Assembly: GCA_013399695.1 (NCBI GenBank) | Contig: VXAU01003159.1 | Location: 1,444,415 to 1,508,414 of the forward strand | Origin: Formicarius rufipectus | Taxonomy: Eukaryota > Chordata > Aves > Passeriformes > Formicariidae | DNA: 64,000 bases | Direction: 5' to 3' | Part shown: in pieces, positions 25,557-38,044 of the stretch | How positions within the stretch are numbered: the first letter of the stretch is position 1 | Layout: every line of letters begins with the position of its first letter | The notes under the pieces: generated by a model | The model's input: only the letters and a program-made list of their open reading frames with translations | What the model was told of the DNA's origin: nothing | The model's database searches: none | Made by a program: the position numbers and the translations under genes

Positions 25557-27118
25557 CTGGTGGAAGATGGCAGGTTTTGTGGCTGAGCCTAGTGCAGGAG
25601 TTCTTTACCCTTTCTGTGACCTAGAAGCTATGTTAGTACTATCTACTTCCATGTCCTCATCTGTCTGTTTAAAGCAATCAGCACGAGTTCTACATTTACA
25701 GAGATTGTGTTTGGAAGAATTAAAGGCTGAGGTGAAATGCCCAGGAGCTCCTGCAAGAGTGAAAGCATAAAGAATTTTCAGGTTCTGTTCTTCAGTCAAA
25801 AGCCTTTTTTGTCCTCTAGTAATGTGAATTCAGTTTCAGGGGTCTCCTTTTTTAGGAGCGAAAGGTCCAAGATTACTTTCCCCTGAGGTCATTTGCGGAG
25901 CTCTGCAAGTCCTCGTGGCTTTGACTAGAGCTCTGCAATGTGTGAGTGAGAAGACATGGGGGCAGCTGGCATTCATTCCAGGAATACATGGGCACTGGAC
26001 TTTGCCAGGGCCACGCCTGGGAATGTCTCAGCTCTTCCACTGCAGGGATGCAAAAACACAGACGGCTTCTTCCATAGAGCTGGTGAGTTCAATCTGACTA
26101 ACTCACCTAACTTCTTGGAAAACAGTTTTGTGCTTTAATGGTCCTTACCCTTCAAAGGTGTCTGAGTCTTTGTGCAGACTGATGAGAATGCTCTGGAAAA
26201 GGTGGGCTTTTGGCCATGATGTATGTGACAAAAAGACAGCCACAAAGAGGGTTTTAATTTCAAAATATCACATCACATGCCTTACTAAATGATATAAAAA
26301 GCTACAGCTGCTCTGCTAATAATTCTCTACGTGCTTTAAAGTGAAACACTTTATGAACTTGCTTTCTTTCTTAGGCATCCTTTATTGCCATTTCCAAGCA
26401 GCCTCAAGCTAACTACATTATCGTATCAATAAATGAAATGTCCATCTTGCTGTCTTTTCCACACAGATAGCCTTTATGAACACTAGCAGCCCCTGTGAAG
26501 TCAACTAAGCCACTTGCATACATAAAAATGTCTGCAGTGAAATTGCAAGGGTTATTGCCAACTTTCATTTTGTTTGATTATGTCTCATGGACATATGCAG
26601 CCATTTCCCAGCCCTTATCTGTCAAGCATCCACCCTTCTAGTTACATGGGAAGGAATAAAGAGGAATAAAGAAAAGAGCAAACTACAACATGAGGGTGCT
26701 TCAAAGGGAACTGTGCTATCTGCAGAGAAACACATACACACAGTCTGCTGCCCATAAGGAGCAGGATGAAAAGACTAAAGCAGCACAGAGGGGGAAAAAT
26801 AACACAGAGAAGGCCAGCTATGTCTTGAGGCATGGTTTCAGTTGTCATGTCTACTGTAGTATAGAAGATGCACCTTATTTTCATTAGGACGAAGTGAAGC
26901 TGAGCTGCCAGACAGTGCCCTTAGATCTTGAGTGCACTCTCCAAACAAAACAAGTAACAAATGCAGAATAACAGCTCTACTCGAACGGTGCAGTCATTCA
27001 AAGTGCACGGTGTGAGTACTCTGTGGTTTCATGGCCTGCTCTGATGCAGCTCTCATGTCTGAGCCTGTGTCATCAGGGACTGAAAGGGGTGTAGCCACTG
27101 CCCAACCCTTCCAAACAG

Positions 27119-27127
27119 TATATAAGG
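27119..27127 (+). promoter_or_regulatory. TATA-box-like motif
   Basis: TATATAAGG follows CCAAACAG and is a good match to the core TATA element. About 25-35 bases downstream a start site could lie near 27150. No CpG enrichment, first exon or donor site can be recognised downstream, so the motif may well be chance in AT-rich DNA. Confidence 0.15.
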
Positions 27128-29013
27128 ACAACTGAGGACAGGAAGTGTGTCAGAGCTCTAAGCTGCCCATCGGATCATTGAAACTCGAGATCTTTAAAGA
27201 AGAAGAGAGTGAAAATACAAACTGTGCTAATTCAGTAGTATCCCACAAAAACACTGTGTGAGCTGTGTTGTAAGTAATCAGTACTTAATGTCACAGACAG
27301 TGCCTCATGGTTTCAGAAATATCATCTTGAAGGTACAAAGCACTCAAAGGATTAAAAATAATCTTCACATATCCTGCTAAGATAAATGGGGGATGTTTGC
27401 ACTGGGTTGATCCTGTTCTGTTACTCTCATTCTGTAGCACACAAGGCAGTGCTCTGTTGTTGTATACTTCAAAAACTATCCTCTCCTCTGCCAAAACAAG
27501 AATAATTCTCATTTGAAATGAAGAACCCTATCACCATTTTAAAGTGGAAAAAGAAAAGAATCATGCCATAAATTTCTTTTTTCTTCAGATAATAACTTCC
27601 TATATTTCTCTCTGAAGTTCTCACACGTAGTTGATCTGCTGGGGAATAAACTGTATATCAGCAGTGGAAGGCCAGTCATTAGGCACACATGAACTGATCA
27701 CATTAATGCATAATTAGCACATAATTTTCTGGAGATCCCATATGGCTTCAATCATATCATTACCAACAGCAGCACATCATATCATCCAAAAAGAGTAGGT
27801 CAAGCCCTGACCTTTTCCTAGTGTACATGTTCTGATAATAATAGATACTATTTTTGGCTAGAAATAGATTTGTGGTGTAATTTATGACCCAGCTTTGTCT
27901 TTGATGATCTCAGGGGTGATGTCTGCTATCTCGCTGCTGCAGCCGACAATAACGTAACAAAGCCAACTAGATCACCAGTTCAGTCTTACAACTGAGTAAC
28001 AGTCTGGCATTTTACCAGCTCAAATAGTGCTGCACTGGCTGCAGGGCCCAGGAAAAAAATGCAAATATTTCAGCTGTGCAGACGGCTATACAAATAGCAG
28101 AGCAGACAAGGCAGGCTCATCTGGGAAGACAAAAGCTGTGTGCGATGAACTCTTTCCTTCAAGTTAAACAAGTAAAATCTTATCCTGGGTCATTGTCACA
28201 AGTTCCTCTCCCTTGTGAATGTGGACAAAGAGCAGTGCACTATATTTGCCTTTTGGCAGCATGACAAGAGCCCAGAGAGGATGTTCTGTGGTCAGGTCTC
28301 ACTGTGCCCTGTCTGTGTGCCTGCTCTGTGTGTGTGGTCAAGGCGCCTGGGGCTGACTGAGGACACAAGGCAGCAAATGCCAATTCAAGCTGCCACATTT
28401 TCTTCCAGTTTGTCTCTGCTTCTCCACCAGCATCTTTAGTGTTGCCATTCTACTGTTTGCTCTGTCTTCCCTGTGTGGCCTGCTTTTCTTGCACTCTCAT
28501 CTTTTCTTGAGGGAGCACTAAGTTTGCCAGGTAAAGGGAAGCTGCTTCCTTGGTGCTGAATGTCCATCTTGGCCATTCTCCCTGTTTGGCACAGTAGACT
28601 TGGATGTTGGGGTGCAATAGAGGCTTTTTGCCCGTTTGCCTTTCTAAAGTCTGGCACAATAAGCTGTCTGAGCTGAGATATTTTTGGCTGACAGTGTCCC
28701 AACATGCAATGCATGGCGCAATTTACTTGGCTTTGCTTCTTACCACAGAATTTAACAAAATCCATGCGATCTTCTTGCCTGTCAGGAAGCTATGCTCTGC
28801 ATTAATCTCTCGTTCAGGAGACAGTCTATGTGACAGAGAAGATTAATCCTAGCCACAGATAACACTTCCTGTCTTTAAATAGTTTCGGTAGATAAATAAC
28901 TTCTATAATGAAACACTATCCCACAGTGGGGTTTCGGTCTAAGCCAGGAACTGTTGAGTTTTAATTCTGGCTTTTAGACAAAGTCTCTTTGTGGATAAAG
29001 GTAAGTGGAAGCC

Positions 29014-29146
29014 TGGTTTTGGTTTTGTTTGTTCTGTTGTGTTGGGTTTGGGTTTGGGTTTTTGTTGTTGGTGTTGGTTTTTGTTGTTTTTTTTGTTGTT
29101 GTTGTTTTTGTTTTGGTTTTTGTTTTGTTTTGGTTTGGTTTTTTTC
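29014..29146 (+). repeat. (GTTTT)n-like low-complexity G/T tract
   Basis: The + strand is almost entirely G and T, with TTTTG, TTG and three GGGTTT units at 29043-29061. It is followed by 'ttttttcacag', which resembles a splice acceptor, but no exon-like frame follows. Three G-triplets are one short of a standard quadruplex motif. Confidence 0.9.
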
Positions 29147-31330
29147 ACAGAGGAGGTACACGCTCAGCTTTTTTCACACTCCTCAAGAGTTCCAGCTCTT
29201 CAGCACCTACAAATCCATCCCTACTTCACTTGCCACTTCCCTCCCTATAACAAGGTCTGAGACTTTTCCCTGCAGATATATTGAAAGGATAAATTACTCA
29301 ATGTCAGAAAGATTTCTGAAGATGCAGGTCATGGCTTGAGGCAGATTCAGTCATGCACAGTGCTGAGAGGTTGCTCTAGGGAGCCTGCATTGTCATCATG
29401 GTCCTCACCAGAACTCAGTCTATACCTGGAAAATGCACCCAGCAAATCTCATTCTTGAATCTGGGTCACACAGACATCCACTTCAGCTCATGGGTACAAC
29501 CTGGTCCAAAGCCCATTACGATCAGCAAGAGTCTTTCCTAAGTTAAGTGGGTTGGAGTCAAGGCTTTGCAGCATGCATAAACCCCAGCCTGCCCCATCTC
29601 TGGATAGCACAGTGATGATCTAATGCACAGCTACCTCCTGAGAGCCTCTTTACACAATTGGGGAAGTCTTGACCTCTAGACATAAGGGACTTTACCATGG
29701 GCACAGTCCAAATGGTATTTAAACAATAGTATTCAGACTCCTGCAATCTCTCTGCAGTATTTGCTATTTAAATCCTTTTTCAAATCACACAGAAATAAAG
29801 GATGCATTGTAGGGATTCCTCTCTATTTCCTTACACCAGGTAAGTCAGGGAGAAGGGGCTCTGACTACCACATCTTAGGATGGGGGAAGAAATCAAAGGA
29901 AGCAGCAAATGCTGTGTGTAGGAACCTCATACTTGCCAGGACATTACAAAATAAGGTCTGTAATGAGATAAAGTCTTTGAAATAACCTGAATTTGTTTAA
30001 GGGATCTTTTCTATTCTACCGTGAAAAATTCAAGGGCTACATGCTGGAAGTTCACACTAAAGATAGCTGTGCAGATGCAGCAGCACCAAGACTCCAGAAA
30101 CACTTTGACTGCAATTTTAGCTTTAAACTAGCAACAGATGACAATCTCCACACCCCCATGGCTGTGCTTCTGCTGCTGCCAGGCCCTGAGCTGGCACTGC
30201 AGAGACTTGCCTGTGGTTGTGCTGGTATCTGCAGTACCTTATTAAGCAAAGATTGGGTTTCTGCATCTAGGAAGGCTGGCAGCCATGAGCAGAACTGTGT
30301 GTGAGCTCTGATTAATGTTTGAGGTAATAACCCATTATTCTTCCTTAATGGTGACAGAAAGGATCCTACATTGGTGACTGGCAAAGTAGTGCCATGTCCC
30401 CTAGCACTGCCTTTTAATGCACCTTGTGACAAACAGACAGATGAAAGCAGGTTCCACTCTGTGGCATGATTTTGCCTGGTGCAAATGCAGGCACAAGGAT
30501 CTCAAGGACTCATGGGAAGTGGTCCTTGATGTTTTTTTCAGAAAAAAAAGTAGGAAATAAGAACCAGTATCTCTCCCTCTGTTCTCCCAAGAGGAACCAG
30601 TCACTGTAGTAATAGTTACCCAAAAAGATCAAATCAGTTCATCTGGTCAAGCAGTGAGAAGCAAATAAAGTTTCAATTTCATGGATTAGAAACAGGGAAA
30701 GTCTTTTAGCTGTGTTTACTATTGGTTAGGCATTTACTGGGAAAGGACTTGGACAATGTGATTGAATGACTATGCCAGTTCAGTATTGCCTGTGAGCAAC
30801 TGTTAGAGGTGCTTTTCCCCAAAACCTCAGCCTTCCCCCATTAGGAAGTCCAGACAACAGGTCTTCAGAGCACAAAGGTTCCAGGTACCCAGCTCTTCTC
30901 AGAGAACAGCCTGAGACCTCTGTCTAGGATGGAAACTGCACAGCTAGTTTTTCAGCCTTTTGTTGTTGTTTAAACCAAATAGACCAAATAGCAAAATCCT
31001 TATTTTGATAGCAATTGCATTCAAACTGAATGAAAAGTCTGACTGTTAGGGACTAATACCCATGAAGAACATTGTTGTCAGAATGGGTCCAAGCAGAGTC
31101 CTCAAAGCAAGTTTCTCTGCTAGCTGCCTAGGATATAGCTAAGGTATCTCAGCATATTGGAGGCAGTGGGAGGTCAGCATAGGAACCATTTACCTTAGTT
31201 AACTGTAACCTCTAGCATTAGATCAGGCATCCTACTGAAAAATAGGCTTTAGATAATCTGACTTAATATTTTAACTCTAGTAGATGAAATTTGAGCTCCA
31301 AATATCATATTTAAACTCCTAATTCTAAAT

Positions 31331-31422
31331 GGCCTGATTTTCCAGGGTGTTAAGTGTATGCAATGCCTATTGATTTCAGTGAGAAATGTGAGTGCCTTTC
31401 AACCATTTTGGAAAACCAGGCC
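31331..31422. mobile_element. Palindromic MITE-like relic
   Basis: The 92-base segment begins GGCCTGATTTTCCA and ends TGGAAAACCAGGCC, giving 14-base terminal inverted repeats with one mismatch. A central 'cctattgatttcagtgag' resembles the 'cccattgacttcaatggg' core that I associate with ancient palindromic repeats in bird, turtle and crocodile genomes. The element family name is not certain. No target-site duplication is obvious. Confidence 0.5.
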
Positions 31423-32370
31423 ATTGCACTTAGTCATTGACTCAGAGATTCCTAACTTTAAGCAGCCAGATTTGAGACCTTTTCTAGCTTCATGTAGTTC
31501 TGCTCCAGCTTTAGCAGACTCACTTCCATGAAGTGGAACCCTTGCATACTCCTGGCTTACTCCCTTCCAGACCTGTCTTGCATGCTGTGTTAAGTATTCA
31601 CGTAAGACTGATTTTGAAGAAGCAAACAACAAAACCACATAAATTTAAAATATTTCATTTTTAATTTGGAATAAATAATTTCATAAACATCTTAAAAATG
31701 TTCCTTACAAAAAGAGTGACATTTTTATGCAATTACAACTGAGACAGAAGGGAATTTATGCTGCAAAACTGTTCTCTTCAGTACAGATGACACATTTCAG
31801 TGGGAAAGGCAAAGTTAAATACATAGCAAAGTTGAATAAAAACACTGGGTTCAAGCCATATTTGGACTTACCACAAACTAAATATTAGAAAATAAAAAAA
31901 TGAGCACTGCTCCTCTCAAATCTTGATTGTGTTCATCCCACATGATGCTTGATCAGAAAGGAACAGGAATTCTTGTAGCAGGAGACTATGTGCCAGGTCT
32001 GTGCTAGATTGAATGTACCAACTGTTCAAACACAGTCCTGCTGGAGGAACAACTAATACAAAGCAAAACAAATATGCTTTAACCCATTTAGCTTACACTA
32101 GCTCAGCATTAGCTACAATGACCAAAATACTTTCCTTCTAGGACACTCAAATGTTAGAGCTATAAATGCTGCCAAAATTTCCTTTCTCTGATACTCTTAT
32201 AATGGCACAGACTTTTAGTGAACTTAATCTTAGACTTTCAGAGAGAATTAGTAGCATGTGTTGCTTGCATACATCTCCTTGCCATCTGTGGATTCTTTAG
32301 GTTCAAAGGAGGCAGCAAATACATCAACACTTGGGGAGCCATTTGGATCTTGAAATCTTTATGTTGGAAG
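31423..32370. other. Non-coding sequence upstream of candidate exon
   Basis: AT-rich sequence without a recognisable gene. The + strand is A-rich from about 31640. There is no CpG island or convincing TATA box just before the candidate exon at 32.4 kb. That argues against a strong constitutive promoter here and leaves open that the exon is internal or driven by a tissue-specific start. Confidence 0.5.
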
Positions 32371-32409
32371 CATTTATAGGAGGTTGCAAATAGTCTGAAC
32401 CTTCACACC

Positions 32410-32490
32410 ATGGATGATGCAGATGAAGATGTCCAAAAACTGGTCAACAGAAATATGGAAATAATTAGACGTACCACTCAGAGAGCAAAG
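32410..32490 (+). CDS. Candidate coding exon, protein unrecognised
   Basis: An ATG in good Kozak context (CACACCATGG) opens a 27-codon frame ending exactly at a strong splice donor, AAG|GTAAGA, in phase 0. The peptide starts MDDADEDVQKLVNRN and ends EIIRRTTQRAK: an acidic head, then an amphipathic basic segment of the kind that begins a helix or coiled coil. An in-frame TAG at 32377-32379 lies upstream. That is compatible with a true initiator codon, or with an acceptor at 'tttatag' if the exon is internal. Read-through past the donor meets a stop after nine more codons. The CpG island 9 kb downstream on the same strand could be another promoter of the same gene. I do not recognise the family, and chance remains possible. 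Confidence 0.4.
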
Positions 32491-33337
32491 GTAAGATGGG
32501 GAGGGAGCAGGTGGGGTTAGGGAGGTTTTGGAGACCTAAGATTGTAGCAGATGTCAATTCTGAAAGAAGGAGGTCATTTGTTTCCTAGGGATAGGTCTGA
32601 GCTTCAATACATAGACTGTTCTGCACACAGCTTTCTGACCAGCAGCAAGTCAGGCTCTGGGTACATTCTTGTCTGGAAGAGAAGTTATGCTTCTCCCCTC
32701 AGGATGCCTCAGGGTGCTTGTGAGTCCACTGTCACATACTGAAAGGTGGAACTGCACAGGAGCAGGCAGATAATCAGGGAGTAGGTAACAGCAGTCCTTC
32801 TATCAGCTGCTTGACACGAGGCACAACCAGGTTACTCAGGGAAACCTAGAATTGCAGTGATGTGGGCTTGGCATGTGGAGAATCTGGTTGCAATTTGACA
32901 CTTGTATTTGGTGGCAGGGTTTCTATTTAGCTAGCTAGAATTGTTTACAATGGTGTAAGAATAGCTCAGAACAAGTCACACGCCCATTTTTCTGACTTTC
33001 CAGACACAACCAGAATGCACTAAACACAGGTACTGGCTCAGTCTCCTGTCTTTGGCAATGTACACAACAAACGCATAACATAGTCGTAGTTAGATCCTAA
33101 GTAAACCTGAACACTCAACAGGGTTTTGTTTGTCCGAGCAGATATGGGGTGCTGCTGGGGCTGATTTCTGGTTGGTTGTAAAACAAAAACCAAAGTGAGC
33201 ACCACTCATAAACTATTTAAAGGTGACACAGCTGCAATCATTCCCTCTTCCCCAGCGTGGTGCAGCTGCACAGGCTGTACTGACCATTTTCTGGCTGTGG
33301 TAGGGGAGAGTTCCTTAGGAAGCAGCCACTGCATTAA

Positions 33338-33405
33338 GAGCCTCGCCACATCCAGTGCGTTGTGAGCCCTGACACATGCAGTGCACTACGAGCCCTGACC
33401 CAATC
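33338..33405 (+). repeat. Short tandem repeat, 26-base unit
   Basis: About 2.6 copies of a unit beginning GAGCCYYGMCACATSCAGTG start at 33338, 33364 and 33390. The third copy is partial. The copies differ at several positions, so this is an old duplication. There is no coding role that I can see. Confidence 0.75.
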
Positions 33406-34718
33406 TCCTGTCACTGCAAAGGGCCTGGCACTCCCCCTCAAGGTCCCATTTCTGGTGAGACTGGAGCACAGCCCATCACCCTGAATGTTTTCCGATGCAT
33501 TTGCAAATCACCAGGGGTAAGCCCCTGAAAGAACAGGCTTCTTTTGTACCATTTATTGTTTATCATCTTACAGAACTCAGTTTCCTGTGCAAAAATTTTG
33601 CCCTGGTGAAAGGAGGTGGATGGGGCTATTTGTCTGGAGCTGCTGAAGCAGCCCTGTAGGAACTGCCAATCTGTCCAGGTAGCTCAATAGCTGGGGGTCT
33701 CCAGGCTGGCCACTGTAACCAGAGCAGCTGTTCACTGTGTCCAAGGGCACCAGGTGTAGTGCTTGCACAGCAGCTGTTAGAGCAGCCAGCCTGCCGTGTG
33801 GCTGAAGCAGCCTGGATCTGTGGGATTTGCTGCCGGCTGCCCGAGTCAGGGTTGGCCCACAGGCAGCACTATGGGTGTGGCAAACCGGGTCCTGCCTCTG
33901 CTCTCAGAGTTCTTTTATTCACACACACGTGACAGGGGACATATGTTTTACTAAAGAGCTGACATGAGTCTTGACACAATGCAAAAGGTGGAAGAAAATC
34001 CCGTGGAGGGAATGGGAAAGGAAGGACAAGAATTGCAAAAATAAAAGCAGGCAATTGAACACATAAATTTTGTGAACTGTAAAAATTGCCAGATTGCTAC
34101 TTTGAGACATTTGTATTCCCACCCGTTGCGTTGGTGATGTTAGCAACTTTACAGATGTCAAAATGCAGTGCATATGGAAGAGGTTTGTAAAGGACCAGGC
34201 AGTGGCTTTATATGTTTGTCCACAAAGGAGAAGATAGCTTGTAATTATAGGAGTTCAACTGGTCAGTAGAAGAGAAAGAGGTGCTTAGAATTTGATGAGC
34301 TTTAAAAGGATTTGAAACTTATGTGAAGAGGGTGTACTGGGATGGGTAAATTGCTTAACATGAATGGAGCTCTGAGAGGATCTGGAAGATGCAGCAGGAC
34401 AGCAGAATAACCCAGTATACATACAGATCAAGAAAGAGAAGTGCCACTAAGGTGCTTCCACGGTAATTGGAGAACTCACTGAGGTTGCTAAACACGAGCT
34501 GGCTACACAAGCTAAATGCAAAAGCAAGGAGTTGCTGGGGAACAATGTCCTTTGAAGCTATTCTCACGCTGTGAGATCCAGATTGTATATACCAGGTTAG
34601 TATATACAATAGATGTTGAAAGGTTTTTTTATATCTGTTTTAAGCTTAGATGTCAGGAAAGTCATGGGGTTTAAATCTAATTTCACAAATAACTCTTAAA
34701 AATAAATGGGGTGTGGGT

Positions 34719-34754
34719 TGTTTTGTTTTATTTTGTTTGTTTGTTTGTTTTTTA
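34719..34754 (+). repeat. TTTG/TTTTA simple repeat
   Basis: The + strand reads TTGTTTTGTTTTATTTTGT followed by tetranucleotide TTTG units. Simple low-complexity DNA. Confidence 0.85.
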
Positions 34755-37700
34755 ATTTGAATATTTATTTAAAAGGCATTTAATAAGAAGGCAACATCCA
34801 GTTGTGACTGCAGTTTGACTTAGAGAAAACATACCTGAAACAATATGATAATGACTCAAAAGAATCCACTAGGTCCTCTATTTCTCTATGAGTATAAATT
34901 GATACAGTACAAGCAAAAAATGAGTTTCAACATTCAAACAGAAGACAAAGTACCTTTTACCTAGGCAGTATAATTTTTTAGTATTTCCCTCATAACCAGT
35001 ACTGACCTGTGAAACTTTATGCCTGTCAGTTCCTTCCTCAGAAAGCTTGTCCGCACAGACTCAGAAGTAATCCTCTAATGAGCAGTATAACAGTGGAGGA
35101 GTAAGATAGAGGGGGATTTTATTTTCAGCTTTCTTAACACCATATGTTCACTTAATCCCACTCTTCATTTAGTTAAAGGTAATCCCTGAGTACTTGAGAA
35201 CAAATTACATGCAAACATACATTATGTGTATCTACATATAACACTGCACATGTGTATAAGACTAAGAAATAACACTGATAGCTAAGGCAGTTGAATTTTG
35301 CTACCCAGATGCTCCCAAGTCATCTACCTCAAAAGCACACATTAAGATTCAAGAAGGAAATTTTCTCTGAAATAATTACTAATGAGGATTGCTTGGATTT
35401 GTGCTCATGAAATCTTGAATAAAGATCTTCAAAGTTATTCGGAAGTGACATTTAATTTTTCCTATCTCATCACTAAAATTATTCAAAAAAATCACAACAG
35501 CTCTTTTTGATAAGGCAATAACATCACACAGACCTCACTAAACATGCCAAAATGTTAAATTTTCCCTTTTCACTTCAGAATAAAATAAACTGTAAATGTT
35601 TCAAAATACAGTGATAAAAATACCTAAATTAGCTGTTCAAAAATCTACTATTCAGTTATCTACAGCTGTTCAAGAAAAGAATATGAAACTTCCCACAGCT
35701 ATTTTCAGTTGCTCACTGAAAGAACAACTGCACCAGTTTAAACTACTTCTTTTAAAAAATGTGAAAAGTCCAGCTAATGTCACTTAAGCAGTCAAGACAG
35801 AAATTCCAGGAAATCCTCGTGTATGATTTACAAGATATCTGTCAATTATTTCATATATGCACAAAAATGACAGGAAAAAAAATAGTTCTGCTCTGTAAAC
35901 ATTTGGTACAGTTAAATAACACAGAACTTCTGGAGAAAACTGTACTTTCTAGCTGGTCTTGTAACTTGATTAGTGCCAGCTGGATCCTGAAATGAAAGAG
36001 TCCACTTGAGCAGGTCACTTTACAGAATGAGATCTGAGGACAAGACGTGGCTGAAGATAGTTGGGAAAGAACAGTGAACAGTATCTGGAAAAACAAACAG
36101 CAGTGTCCACACTGAGTATAGCAGAGCTGTGTCTGTCCCTGCAGCAACTCTGTGACATTGCTGCAGTCCATACACACCAAGCTTCTCCATGCAATTATGG
36201 CCAGTGTGTAAATGGGTGTGACCGAAATTCCCTCTGTAAAAAAAAGGGAATAAATTTAGACTTGGGGACTTTCACAGTGCAGCAGCAGAAGATCCAAAAT
36301 TCGTTCTCTCTCAGGCAGCAATGTGACTGAAAACTCTATTTTATTGCACACTGATAAAATTACTTACACTTTAAGAATTATTAAGTCAGATATAGCAGGT
36401 AATTATTCTGTAATGAGTTTTAACTACATATAAGGTGTTTGGTCTTGAAGGATATTTTAACACCTTCAACATTTACATTAAAATTCTCTTTTTCTATCTC
36501 AGTAAGCAAAAGACGTCACTTCTGAGATGAAAGAACATTTTCAGTGTAAAATGAGAAAGGTTGTCAATAGAGGAAGTAAAAATAGGTTAAAAGTAATCAG
36601 AAAGGTAAATGACTACTTGTTGCTTCTTTTATGCATTACTCTGTAATGGTCACATAAATAACATGAACTCCAAAGACCTTCTGAGTAGTGCTTGCCAGCC
36701 TGACCCAGAGAAATGCCTAAGGCAGGCCCCTGGATTATCCTGAGGCTCTTTCCATTTGGTATCAAGCACAGCCTTTATACCTAAAGACTCAGTCAGGTCA
36801 TATCAAGAAGGTCATTGCAAGAAGAGAACTTTTTAGGACAAATTTGAGTCACAGAATACAAGTAGCAAGTAGAAACAAACCCAATTTCTTTTCCCTCTCA
36901 GTTGCACCACTCACCTCCCTCAGTATTTCAAACATGTTGTGGACTTGATTTTTTTCATGTAAAGCAATGCCTCGAGACTGCAAAACTAGTATACATCTGT
37001 CATTTCCCTGGGATGTGAATAACCACATCTCTGCCCTTTCACTATAGAAAATGGAATCTTTCAATGGTTTTGAAGTGTTGTGTGATGTTTGCGTCTATGC
37101 TTAAAATTCTAGTGTTGTTTGAAAGAATGTGTGGAAAAGAATCACTTTGTATTTTAAGTGAATTTTGTGCCAGAACCACATAATTTTTATGAATGAGTAA
37201 CTTCATCATTTTCAGAGACATGACTCAAGGAAATCAAAGATAAAGGCTGAATTTATTTGCAAAGTTCATTGTAAAATTTTTTCTATATCTTTGGTCTCTT
37301 TGTTAGACCACGCTTACTCTGCAGTGACTTCTCCAGAAACTGACCATAACAGAGTCAGCGTCCTCTACATTGGCTTGTGTTTACCTTGCTGTTGTTGGCA
37401 CCTCATTCCAGCTCATGTCACATTTTTTTGCCTATGTTAGTGACCATTTTCCAATTCTTCAGCAGTGAGATTTTTTTTCTTGGTTTTAAAGGTGTGATCA
37501 GATAGAAAAGTATTAGTTTTGCCTGTCTCCAGGAAGACAATGAAAAACCTTGCTTTATGAAAGGCCAGCACAACTGCTCTGATTGGAACCCACAGCAAAA
37601 TTATTTCCCCTTGTAATCATATTAAATCAGATGAAATAAAAAGAAAGGTAGCTAGAGAGTATTAATAGCTCTTGGGGGTGTGATAGATCTTAAGGCCTGT

Positions 37701-37918
37701 AACTGTGATGCAAAAAAATCACTCATTTATTTGCCTTTCAGTAAGAATCTCCAGAAATAGAAGCAATTTACATTATTTTTTCCTAAAGAAATGAAAATAC
37801 ATACATGCTAATTGCACTTTGGAGAAGGAAAATTAATAAAGACAACTGTGCCATTCCCCATTAGTGGAAATGCCTGCAGTTAACCTGCCTCAAGCACTTT
37901 CAATATCACTGAATCCCA

Positions 37919-38044
37919 TGGGTGGGATTTTCCAAAGTGCCAGCATTAGCTCAGCCCTGCTCCCATTAAAACCAATTACTGACTTCAGCCTGGGAGGAGA
38001 GTCCAGAGAGTCCCTCTGGTGCCTTGGGTGTTGGAAGATCCTAA
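37919..38044. mobile_element. Second palindromic relic (low similarity)
   Basis: The left side reads 'tgggattttccaaagtgcc' and includes 'ctgctcccattaaaacca'. The right side reads 'gccttgggtgttggaagatcc', which is roughly the reverse complement of the left. The layout (ATTTTCCAAAGTGCC, central CCCATT, mirrored right arm) recalls the segment at 31331-31422 and known sauropsid palindromic repeats. Arm similarity is much weaker here, so the call is tentative. Confidence 0.35.

Larger units (their letters stand above)
25557..31330. other. Gene-poor non-coding sequence
   Basis: I see no supportable gene. Open frames are short and unrecognised. Listed separately are a TATA-like motif at 27119 and a TTTTG-type low-complexity tract at 29014-29146. 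Overlapping Phe/Val/Leu-rich (+) and Lys/Gln/Asn-rich (-) frames at 28939-29339 are translations of that tract. Confidence 0.6.
32491..37918. other. Non-coding sequence, A-rich on + strand
   Basis: No gene is supportable. If the exon at 32.4 kb is real, this is the start of its following intron. Contained features are a short 26-base tandem repeat at 33338-33405 and a TTTG-type run at 34719-34754. Much of 34.8-36.5 kb is A-rich on the + strand, the opposite of the T-rich trend downstream of the CpG island. Open frames up to 109 codons (35851-36180 -) are unrecognised. Confidence 0.5.

Noticed and set aside
28939..29339. Hydrophobic Phe/Val/Leu frames (+) that look like membrane segments, and Lys/Gln/Asn frames (-)
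   Set aside because: They are translations of a G/T low-complexity tract.
36110..36260. Possible MIR fragment ('ctctgtgacattg' then 'ccctctgtaaaaaaaaggga')
   Set aside because: Only two short blocks fit and the sequence between them does not. It is weaker than the two MIR calls kept.
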